Part shown: positions 1 to 5,573 of the stretch, piece after piece | How positions within the stretch are numbered: the first letter of the stretch is position 1 | Layout of the letters: each line of letters starts with the position of its first letter | Assembly (NCBI GenBank): GCA_007118045.1 | Contig: SKTG01000368.1 | Span: forward strand, 1-7,233 | Source: Nitriliruptoraceae bacterium | Lineage (GTDB): Bacteria; Actinomycetota; Nitriliruptoria; Nitriliruptorales; Nitriliruptoraceae | Length of the DNA: 7,233 bases | Direction of reading: 5' to 3' | Notes under the pieces: generated by a model | Databases searched by the model: none | The model's input: only the letters and a program-made list of their open reading frames with translations | What the model was told of the DNA's origin: nothing | Program-made: the position numbers and the translations under genes

Positions 1-330
1 GGGGACGGCCTCGTTGGCGATCGTCGACTGCAGGACGTGAGCGACCGAGTGGCGGGAGCGCTTCCCGTCGGAGCCGAGGACCGTGACGCGACCTCGGCTC
101 GGTCTGACCAGCCCGGAGATGGTCGAGAGCAGGGTGGACTTGCCCGACCCGTTCGGCCCGATGATCGCCACGACCTCGCCACGGTGCATGACCAGGCTCA
201 CGTCACGGACCGCCTCGATCGGGCCGTAGCGGACGTCGAGGCCCTCGATGCGTACCGCGATCGACCCGTCGTCGAGCGCTGAACGCTCGGTGGAGCCCGG
301 ACCGACTGGCCGTTTAGGAACGGTTCCCAT
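1..330 (-). CDS. znuC: Zinc/manganese ABC transporter ATP-binding protein, partial (C-terminus beyond left edge)
   Basis: This is the nucleotide-binding subunit that would energise metal import by the permease and binding lipoprotein encoded to its right. Only the first 110 residues are present, and the frame is open to base 1. The Walker A motif GPNGSGKST is at residues 58-66, preceded by a typical 'L-V-R-Y-G ... V-x-D-V-S-L' strand region (31-46). A probable Q-loop glutamine is Q101 (VLQ). ABC signature, Walker B and H-loop would lie outside the window. The ATG at 328-330 is preceded by a strong purine run (GGGGAGG) only 3 nt upstream. No GTG or TTG occurs between this ATG and the conserved core, so this start is favoured; a GTG at 352-354 lacks a ribosome site. 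The protein has a roughly 25-residue N-terminal extension. It is divergent from znuA/znuB instead of lying between or after them. Family membership is certain; the metal is inferred from the neighbours. Confidence 0.9.
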   Translation of the reverse strand, partial: MGTVPKRPVGPGSTERSALDDGSIAVRIEGLDVRYGPIEAVRDVSLVMHRGEVVAIIGPNGSGKSTLLSTISGLVRPSRGRVTVLGSDGKRSRHSVAHVLQSTIANEAVP

Positions 331-396
331 TATCCTCCCCAGTGAAGGGGCCACGGTAGCGGGCCCGACCGAGACCGGCGATCCGGAGAGGACCAC
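301..396. promoter_or_regulatory. Divergent znuC / znuA control region with an 11-bp palindrome
   Basis: The two start codons are 66 bp apart (331-396), so both transcripts must be initiated from here. The stretch at about 311-336 is less GC-rich than its surroundings. It contains a perfect inverted repeat GGAAC-G-GTTCC at 317-327, abutting the znuC start codon. A looser overlapping repeat AACGG-TTC-CCATT lies at 319-331 with one arm mismatch. TATCCT at 331-336 fits a TANNNT -10 box for znuA, but I see no convincing -35 hexamer. TACCGT at 353-358 on the minus strand could be a -10 for znuC. The znuA ribosome site GGAGAGG is at 385-391, 5 nt before its ATG. An operator for the Fur-family repressor encoded at 2683-3156 is plausible, but the palindrome is not the A/T-rich Zur box described in Streptomyces and mycobacteria. 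Confidence 0.4.
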
Positions 397-1716
397 ATGC
401 GCAACCCAGCAACGACCCTACGTGGGAGGACGATGGTGCTGGCCGCCGGGCTCGGCCTGGTGCTCGCGGCCTGTGGGGGCGAGGCCGATCAGAACGGCGA
501 GGCCGACCCGGCGGAGGGCACCGAGGAGGCGGACGGCACCGAGGAGGCGGGTGGGTCCGAGGATGCCGAGCCGGAGCAGGACGCGACCTCCGACGAGGAT
601 CGCCTCCACGTCGTCGCCACCACCTCGATCCTCGGGGACATGATCGACAACCTGGTGGACGACGAGGCCGAGGTCACGGTCCTCATGCCGCCCGGCACCG
701 ATCCGCACGGCTACGAGCCCTCCGCGGACGACGGACGCGTGCTGCGCGAGGCGGACCTCGTCGTCGCCAACGGGCTCGACCTCGAGGAGAACCTGATCAG
801 CGTCCTCGAGGCCGCCGAGGAGGAGGGCGTCGAGGTGTTCGAGGTCGCCGACCAGCTCGATCCCATCGACTTCGACTGGGACGGGCCGGGTCACGATCAC
901 GGTCATGACGACGATGACGGGCATGGTCACGACGACGATGACGGGCATGGTCATGACGACGATGACGGGCACGGTCATGACGACGATGACGGTCACGGTC
1001 ATGACGACGATGACGGGCACGGTCATGACGACGATGACGGGCATGGTCACGACGACGATGACGGGCATGGTCATGACGACGATGACGGGCACGGTCACGA
1101 CGACGATGACGGGCATGGTCACGACGACGACGACCACGGTCACGACCACGATCACGACGGCGGGGACCCGCACTTCTGGCTCGACCCGCTGCGCTCGGCC
1201 GAGGGCGTGGAGCTCATCGCGGATCGCATCGCCGAGGCCTCGGCCGCCATCGATGCCGACGACCTCGAGCAGCGAGCGACGAGCTACGGCGACGAGCTGC
1301 GCGAGCTCGACGAGCTGATGGCGGCCAGGTTCGAGACCGTGCCCGAGGACGACCGTCAGCTGGTCACCAACCACGACGCGCTGGGCTACCTCGCCGACCG
1401 CTACGACTTCGAGGTGCTCGGCACGGTGATCCCGGGTGCGACGACGCAGGCGGAGCAGGACCCGAGCGGCTTCGCGGAGCTGATCGAGACCGTGGAGGAG
1501 GCCGACGTCCCGGCGATCTTCGCGGAGAACACCGATTCCACCACGCTCGCGGAGCAGCTCCAGAGCGAGGTCGTCGGCCGCGGTGACGTCGACGTCGAGG
1601 TGGTCCGCATCTACACGGACGCGCTCGGTGAGGAGGGCAGCGGCGCGGAGACCTACCTCGGGCTGCTCGACACCACCTCGACGTTGATCACGGAAGCCCT
1701 GGGCGGCGAGGCCTGA
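397..1716 (+). CDS. znuA: Zinc-binding lipoprotein of metal ABC transporter (ZnuA/TroA family, cluster A-I) with expanded His/Asp loop
   Basis: This 439-residue protein captures extracellular metal, probably zinc, and delivers it to the ABC-3 permease encoded next. A lipoprotein signal peptide ends in LAAC (lipid-anchored C26). An acidic linker follows to about residue 68, then the TroA-like fold. Expected metal ligands are present in family motifs: H104 in DPHGYEP, H259 in DPHFWLDP, H326 in NHDALGYL, and an acidic ligand, probably D408 in IYTDALG. Between H104 and H259, residues 166-253 form a loop with 25 His and 44 Asp, mostly nine copies of GHDDDDGH. ZnuA proteins carry a short His-rich loop at this site, while Mn-binding relatives generally lack it, so zinc is the likelier substrate. 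The length exceeds the usual roughly 300 residues because of the linker and loop. The ATG at 397 has GGAGAGG 5 nt upstream and gives a proper charged n-region; ATG 433 would not. The znuB-like gene follows after 54 bp. Confidence 0.95.
   Translation: MRNPATTLRGRTMVLAAGLGLVLAACGGEADQNGEADPAEGTEEADGTEEAGGSEDAEPEQDATSDEDRLHVVATTSILGDMIDNLVDDEAEVTVLMPPGTDPHGYEPSADDGRVLREADLVVANGLDLEENLISVLEAAEEEGVEVFEVADQLDPIDFDWDGPGHDHGHDDDDGHGHDDDDGHGHDDDDGHGHDDDDGHGHDDDDGHGHDDDDGHGHDDDDGHGHDDDDGHGHDDDDGHGHDDDDHGHDHDHDGGDPHFWLDPLRSAEGVELIADRIAEASAAIDADDLEQRATSYGDELRELDELMAARFETVPEDDRQLVTNHDALGYLADRYDFEVLGTVIPGATTQAEQDPSGFAELIETVEEADVPAIFAENTDSTTLAEQLQSEVVGRGDVDVEVVRIYTDALGEEGSGAETYLGLLDTTSTLITEALGGEA
901..1134 (+). 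repeat. 24-bp tandem repeat in znuA: nine full units (901-1116) plus a diverged partial tenth
   Basis: Nine consecutive 24-bp units start at 901, 925, 949, 973, 997, 1021, 1045, 1069 and 1093, in phase with the znuA frame (residues 169-240). Every unit encodes GHDDDDGH. Only three of 24 positions vary: unit position 6 (T or C), 21 (G, or T in unit 4 only) and 24 (T or C). All are synonymous third bases of His or Gly codons. The Asp codon order GAC GAC GAT GAC is invariant in all nine, which indicates recent common descent of the units. The tenth unit begins GHDDDD and then departs into HGHDHDHDGG. Bases 898-977 are identical to 1018-1097 (80 bp), a higher-order 120-bp period. There are no spacers, so it is not a CRISPR array. 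Confidence 0.98.
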
Positions 1717-1770
1717 GGCGACCGAGCACGGGACGGCCTGCTTGGCTCACGGCTGCGAGGAGGTCGTCCC

Positions 1771-2652
1771 ATGCTCGAGCTGATCACCGAACCGTTCGCG
1801 TTCCAGTTCATGCGCAACGCGCTGTACGCCGGTCTGCTCACGGTCGTCGCGGCGTCGCTGGTGGGGACCTGGGTGGTCATGCGCGGGATGGCCTTCATGG
1901 GCGACGCGCTGGCGCACGGCGTCCTGCCCGGGATCGCCGTCGCCTTCCTGCTCGGGGGAAACCTGCTCCTCGGAGGAGCGATCAGCGCCGCGTTCATGAT
2001 CGCCGGCGTCTCCCTCGCCAGCGCCCGGAGCCGGCTGGGCGAGGACACCGCCATCGGGCTGCTGTTCGTCGGGATGCTGGCCGCCGGCGTGGCCATCATC
2101 TCCGCCCGGGGGGCCTACGCGGGTGACCTGACCACGATCCTGTTCGGGGATCCGATCGGCGTCACCGCCACCGACCTGCGCAACGTCGCGGTCGCCTGCG
2201 TGATCACGGTGCTGGCGACCGCCCTGCTGTACCGGCCCTTCCTGGTGCTCTCGTTCAGCCGGGCGAAGGCGCAGGTGCTCGGGTTACGGCCGGGGCTGGC
2301 CCACCTGGCCATGCTGGCGCTGATCGCGGTCGTGGTGATCAGCTCGTTCCGGACCGTGGGGACCCTGCTCGTGTTCGCCTTCCTCGTGGCCCCGCCGGCG
2401 ACGGCGGCTCTCGTCTCCAGGCGGGTGCCGGTCATGATGGGCGTGGCGATGCTGATCGGCGCGGGGGGCGTGCTCGCCGGACTGTTGATCAGCTACCACT
2501 ACGCCACCGCGACCGCGGCGACGATCGCCGGGCTGACCGTGCTCGCGTTCTTCCTCGTGCTCACCGTGCGCGAGGGCATGGCCGGGCTCGCACGGTGGCG
2601 AGTGCGTCGAGGCGAGAGCGACGCCGGCTGGTCGGAGGCACCGAGCGGGTGA
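1771..2652 (+). CDS. znuB: Metal ABC transporter permease, ABC-3 family (ZnuB-like)
   Basis: This 293-residue integral membrane protein is the channel subunit that accepts metal from the ZnuA-like lipoprotein. It shows the family landmarks in order: GDALAHGVLPGIA at 44-56, EDTAIGLLF at 91-99, the GDLTTILFGDPIG region at 118-130, and FLVAPPATAAL at 204-214. Hydrophobic stretches near residues 16-37, 50-62, 64-82, 93-111, 137-154, 176-192, 195-215, 220-240 and 248-266 suggest eight or nine membrane segments. A polar, arginine-containing tail follows from about 267. The length is normal for the family. The ATG at 1771 is preceded by GAGGAGG at 1757-1763 with a 7-nt spacer. It lies 54 bp after znuA on the same strand with no terminator-like hairpin between, so co-transcription is likely. 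The gene ends 30 bp from the end of the convergent Fur-family gene. Confidence 0.95.
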   Translation: MLELITEPFAFQFMRNALYAGLLTVVAASLVGTWVVMRGMAFMGDALAHGVLPGIAVAFLLGGNLLLGGAISAAFMIAGVSLASARSRLGEDTAIGLLFVGMLAAGVAIISARGAYAGDLTTILFGDPIGVTATDLRNVAVACVITVLATALLYRPFLVLSFSRAKAQVLGLRPGLAHLAMLALIAVVVISSFRTVGTLLVFAFLVAPPATAALVSRRVPVMMGVAMLIGAGGVLAGLLISYHYATATAATIAGLTVLAFFLVLTVREGMAGLARWRVRRGESDAGWSEAPSG

Positions 2653-2682
2653 CGGCACGCCCCTGGGGACCCCGCGGAGCGG

Positions 2683-3156
2683 TCACGAGCAGGTCGCGCA
2701 GGTGCCGACCAGCTCGAGCCGGTGCGAGTCGACCAGGTAGTCGCGCTGCTCCCTGGCCTGCTCCGCGGCCTCGCCGAGCGCCCGTTCGATCGAAGGTGGG
2801 AGCACGACGTCGTCGATCCGGCCGCACATGGAGCACACGACGTGGTGGTGGTGCTCGGAGAGCTCCTCGGTCAGCTCGTACCGGGCGACGTCGTCGGTCG
2901 AGGCGATGCGGTGCACCGCCCCGCACTGCTCGAGGATCGCCAGGTTGCGGTACAGGGAGCTCTGCGACTGCGACGCGCCGGAGGTGAGCAGCTCCGGGAT
3001 CGTCACTGGACGCCCGAGCGACAGCAGGAGCTCGACCAGCTGCCGCCGTCCGATGGTGTAGCGCTGGCGTGAGCGGCGCAGCTGCTCGTCGACGACCTCG
3101 TGGACGTCGTCGTGACGGGTGGAGCGTGCATCCGGAGTGGTCGCGTTGGGAGCCAT
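2683..3156 (-). CDS. Fur-family metal-responsive repressor, probably controlling the adjacent zinc uptake genes (Zur-like)
   Basis: This 157-residue protein has the normal Fur length and layout. An N-terminal winged helix (about 22-95) includes the recognition-helix region SQSSLYRNLAILEQCGAVHRI at about 64-84. A dimerisation and metal domain follows. Structural zinc cysteines are C108/C111 (CSMC) and C153/C156 (CATC). The HHHH cluster at 102-105 and H145 (SHRLELVG) are expected metal ligands. Its position convergent with the znuB-like gene suggests it represses znuC and znuAB when zinc is sufficient. The Cys that precedes the His cluster in characterised actinobacterial Zur proteins is not visible here; the segment reads YELTEELSE, closer to Fur-type proteins with a Glu ligand (comparison from memory). 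Metal specificity is therefore inferred from context. The ATG at 3154-3156 begins just upstream of the conserved fold and has no ribosome site, in keeping with a leaderless message. Confidence 0.9.
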   Translation of the reverse strand: MAPNATTPDARSTRHDDVHEVVDEQLRRSRQRYTIGRRQLVELLLSLGRPVTIPELLTSGASQSQSSLYRNLAILEQCGAVHRIASTDDVARYELTEELSEHHHHVVCSMCGRIDDVVLPPSIERALGEAAEQAREQRDYLVDSHRLELVGTCATCS

Positions 3157-3412
3157 GCCGAGAGGGTAGTGGTTCGTTCTCGGAACACCGGGTGGCCGCG
3201 GCGCCGTGACCACGGGACGCCCCGCCGTGGGCGGTAGACTCGGCGGGACGACGCGGGCGCGCTCGCGCTCGCGACAGGACCGGACATCCACCCGGTCTCC
3301 GGACCCACCCGCCGTCCCCGCGCCACCGTCGTGCGTCCCCGACGCCACGCACCCGAAGCCTCCCATGGGACGCTTCCGCACCCGACGCCTCGCAACGGAC
3401 CATGGAGCCGCC
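3157..3412. other. 256-bp divergent intergenic region with possible promoter for the prolyl isomerase gene
   Basis: The region separates the leftward Fur-family gene from the rightward isomerase gene. TAGACT at 3235-3240, within GGTAGACTCGG, fits a TANNNT -10 box for the rightward gene and would give a leader of roughly 165 nt; no good -35 is seen at the usual distance. A 12-bp inverted repeat CCGTG-AC-CACGG lies at 3204-3215. A GC-rich alternating run of CGCTCG-like units follows near 3255-3272. An open frame extends leftward from the isomerase gene to 3206, but its translation here is Arg/Pro/Ser/Thr-rich and low in hydrophobic residues, so I treat it as non-coding leader. Confidence 0.4.
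3163..3186 (-). promoter_or_regulatory. Putative leaderless promoter and inverted repeat upstream of the Fur-family gene
   Basis: On the minus strand the hexamer TACCCT (3168-3163) fits the actinobacterial TANNNT -10 pattern and is followed by exactly 6 nt before the ATG. Transcription would thus start at or very near the A of the start codon. No Shine-Dalgarno sequence occurs in the short stretch before the ATG, which agrees with leaderless translation. A perfect short inverted repeat GTTC-TCG-GAAC at 3176-3186 sits just upstream of the -10 and could be an autoregulatory operator. No clear -35 hexamer is seen. The inverted repeat uses the same GAAC/GTTC half-sites as the palindrome at 317-327 but in opposite orientation, so shared recognition is uncertain. 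Confidence 0.4.
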
Positions 3413-4456
3413 GTGCCCTCCCCCTCCCGCCTGCTCGCCATCGGTGTGCTCTCCGCGTTGCTCGCAGCCTGCGGTCTCGCCGGGACCGGCCTGCCCGCCG
3501 ACGCCGCCGCCACCGTCGACGGCGAGACGATCCCTCGCTCCACCATCGAGGAGGCGATCGCCGAGCTCGAGGAGGCGGAGGACCCCGCGGCGCCCGAGGC
3601 CGGGGACCAGGACGAGCTCGTCGAGGCACGCCAGCGCGAGCTGCTCGGCCTGCTGATCGTCGACGAGGTGCTCACCGGTCTGTTCGAGCAGCGCGACGCC
3701 ACCTACGACGAGGAGGACCTCGAGACGGTCCGTGCGGACGTCGTCGAGGCGGTCGGGGGCGAGGAGCAGCTCGAGCCGACCCTCGCGCAGGCCCAGCTGA
3801 CGATGACCATCTTCGAGGAGGTGTTCGTCCCGCAGCAGGCCCGCGTCCTCGCGATCCGCCAGCAGCTCGCCGAGGGCGAGGTGCTCGAGACCCGCACGGT
3901 CCGCCACATCCTCGTCGAGGAGGAGGACGAGGCCGACGACGTCGTCGCCGAGCTCGAGGACGGTGCCGACTTCGGCGAGCTCGCCGAGGAGCGCTCGATC
4001 GACCCCGGCAGCGGCGCCGAGGGCGGCGAGCTGGGCGAGATCTCGCCCGAGACGACCGTGCCGGAGTTCGACGAGGCGGTGTTCGCCGCCGAGCTCGACG
4101 AGGTGGTCGGACCGGTCGAGTCGCAGTTCGGCTTCCACGTGATCGAGGTGACCGACGAGCAGGTCCGGGAGGCGGACGAGCTCGAGGACGCCGAGCTCGA
4201 CCAGTTGGTCGGACCGGAGCTCAACGAGCTGATCTCCGCCGCGTTCGCCGAGGCGGAGGTCGAGGTCGACCCGGCCTTCGGCGAGTGGGACCCCGAGCAG
4301 CAGACCGTCGTCCCGGCCGGTCAGGTCGGTGAAGGGTCCGAGGCTGAGCCGGACGCGCCCGTCGGGCCCGAGGGGGAGCTGACCCCCGAGGAGCTCGAGG
4401 AGCTCGAGCGTCAGATGGAGGAGATGGAGGAGCCCGCGGAGCCGGAGGAGCAGTGA
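3413..4456 (+). CDS. Parvulin-type peptidyl-prolyl cis-trans isomerase lipoprotein (PpiC/SurA/PrsA-like)
   Basis: This predicted 347-residue exported lipoprotein would assist folding of secreted proteins at the outer face of the membrane by isomerising X-Pro bonds. The start chosen is GTG 3413, with GGAG at 3404-3407 and a 5-nt spacer. It yields a compact lipoprotein signal peptide ending in LLAAC (C20). The in-frame ATG 3365 and GTG 3206 would put long Arg-rich sequence before the signal. After the anchor come a SurA-N-like segment (TVDGETIPRS, 34-43), a long charged helical region, then the parvulin domain at about 161-250. This domain carries RHILV (H165), the SIDPGSGAEGGELG loop typical of the family, and FHVIEV (H242). 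The two histidines match the catalytic pair. A conserved VEVDPAFGEW element ends the fold, followed by an unusual Glu-rich tail from about 294. Its stop overlaps the mazG start by 4 bp, suggesting coupled translation. Confidence 0.9.
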   Translation: MPSPSRLLAIGVLSALLAACGLAGTGLPADAAATVDGETIPRSTIEEAIAELEEAEDPAAPEAGDQDELVEARQRELLGLLIVDEVLTGLFEQRDATYDEEDLETVRADVVEAVGGEEQLEPTLAQAQLTMTIFEEVFVPQQARVLAIRQQLAEGEVLETRTVRHILVEEEDEADDVVAELEDGADFGELAEERSIDPGSGAEGGELGEISPETTVPEFDEAVFAAELDEVVGPVESQFGFHVIEVTDEQVREADELEDAELDQLVGPELNELISAAFAEAEVEVDPAFGEWDPEQQTVVPAGQVGEGSEAEPDAPVGPEGELTPEELEELERQMEEMEEPAEPEEQ

Positions 4457-5544
4457 GCCGCGAGGACGGCGCCTCCCCGCGGGTCGCCCTGGTCGAGACC
4501 TCCGACCTGCTGCCCGGTCTGCTGCCGTTCCAGGCGTGGGACGTGCTCGGCACCGCGGAGGTGGTGCTGTTGCGGGACCCGGCGACGCACCCGTCCGCGC
4601 AGCAGCTCCACCTCGCGGGCCTCGACCTCGAGGCGGTGGCACCGGCCGCGCTCGGCATGTCGGACCTCGATCTGTCGAAGCCGGGCGCCCCCGAGCAACG
4701 GCGCATGGCCAAGGCCCTGCTCGAGCGGGCGCTCGCCGCCGGCGAGGTCGTGTACCTGCTGGGCCCCGAGGACGAGGGGCTGGCGCCGGCCCTCGCCGGG
4801 ATGGCGGCGCCGCACGACCTGGAGATCGAGCTGGTCTTCCTGGCCCAGCAGCCCGAGGGCACGGAGCTGCTGCGTCTGGTCGAGGTCATGCGCCGCCTGC
4901 GTGATCCAGAGCACGGCTGTCCGTGGGATCGCGAGCAGGACCATCGCAGCCTCGTGCGCTACCTCGTCGAGGAGACCTACGAGCTCGTCGACGCGATCGA
5001 GCGCGAGCACGATGCCGACGTCGCCGAGGAGCTCGGGGACGTGCTGCTCCAGGTGGTCTTCCACGCCAGGGTGGCGGCCGACCGCCGCGCCTTCGGGATC
5101 GACGACGTGGCTCGCGGGATCGCGGAGAAGCTGGTCCGGCGCCACCCGCACGTGTTCGCCGACGGCGAGGCGTCCACGGCGGACGAGGTGCAGACCTCGT
5201 GGGACGAGCTCAAGGCGGCGGAGAAGGAACGCGAGGGCCCGTTCGAGGGCGTGCCCGCGGCGGGACCCGGGTTGGACCTGCTGCACACCCTGCAACGCAA
5301 GGCCGCGAGACACGGCCTCGGCGAGGCGGACGGGGAGGTCGCGCAGCAGCGGGTGCGCGACCGCCTCGCGGAGCTCGTCACCGCCCCCGACGATCAGCGC
5401 GAGGAGCGGTTCGGTGCCCTGCTCGGTGCGCTCGTCGCACTGGCCCGCGACCTCGAGCTGGACCCTGAGGCCGCGGCGCGCCGTGAGGCCCGGGACCTGC
5501 GGGCACGCCTGGAACAGCGCGGACGAGCCGGCGAGCAGGGCTAG
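4453..5544 (+). CDS. mazG: MazG nucleoside triphosphate pyrophosphohydrolase
   Basis: This 363-residue cytosolic enzyme of the MazG family hydrolyses (d)NTPs to monophosphates and pyrophosphate, clearing aberrant nucleotides. The catalytic MazG domain spans about 139-262. Landmarks are the CPWDREQDH entry motif (156-164), EETYE (E173, E174, E177) and EELGD (E193, D196), which together give the EExxE...ExxD Mg-binding set, then RRHPHVF (229-235) and the WDELKAAEK helix (250-258). The C-terminal second MazG-like domain (about 264-356) is decayed: GDLL of the active pattern reads GALL (A322), with Arg at 319. Residues 9-138 form an N-terminal domain of uncertain identity, perhaps a remnant of the tetrapyrrole-methylase-like domain found before MazG in some bacteria. 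The GTG start at 4453 overlaps the preceding TGA in a GTGA arrangement, with GGAGGAG at 4444-4450. In mycobacteria mazG also lies one short gene from eno. Confidence 0.93.
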   Translation: MSREDGASPRVALVETSDLLPGLLPFQAWDVLGTAEVVLLRDPATHPSAQQLHLAGLDLEAVAPAALGMSDLDLSKPGAPEQRRMAKALLERALAAGEVVYLLGPEDEGLAPALAGMAAPHDLEIELVFLAQQPEGTELLRLVEVMRRLRDPEHGCPWDREQDHRSLVRYLVEETYELVDAIEREHDADVAEELGDVLLQVVFHARVAADRRAFGIDDVARGIAEKLVRRHPHVFADGEASTADEVQTSWDELKAAEKEREGPFEGVPAAGPGLDLLHTLQRKAARHGLGEADGEVAQQRVRDRLAELVTAPDDQREERFGALLGALVALARDLELDPEAAARREARDLRARLEQRGRAGEQG

Positions 5545-5573
5545 TCTCGGGTCGACGCGAGTCGGAGGTCGGC

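Noticed and set aside
169..330. A Zur box of the classical TGAnAAT-type in the znuC/znuA region
   Set aside because: No match to the A/T-rich actinobacterial consensus could be found by eye. Only the GC-containing palindrome at 317-327 stands out.
901..1134. Possible CRISPR array
   Set aside because: Units are directly abutting with no unique spacers and lie in phase inside a coding gene.
905..1318. Plus-strand frame with repeated Met-Thr-Thr-Met units
   Set aside because: It is a shifted reading of the same 24-bp repeat, open only because the unit is divisible by three and stop-free. It has no ribosome site or recognisable domain.
418..1374. Long minus-strand open frame across znuA, rich in Val/Met/Thr repeats
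   Set aside because: It is the antisense reading of the 24-bp array and GC-biased codons. The sense frame has a signal peptide, ribosome site and all family motifs.
2649..2686. Bidirectional terminator between the convergent permease and repressor genes
   Set aside because: GTGAC and GTCAC arms exist, but the stem is only 5 bp with a long loop. Inner C/G runs fold only with impossibly tight loops, and no U-tract follows.
3206..3412. Upstream extension of the isomerase frame to GTG 3206 or ATG 3365
   Set aside because: These starts would place a long Arg/Pro/Ser-rich segment before the lipoprotein signal. GTG 3413 has a GGAG ribosome site and gives a standard signal peptide.
2561..4642. 693-residue minus-strand frame
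   Set aside because: It runs antisense to the isomerase and through an intergenic region. Its Leu/Arg/Asp-repetitive composition is a mirror of acidic codons on the plus strand, and no family motif is present.
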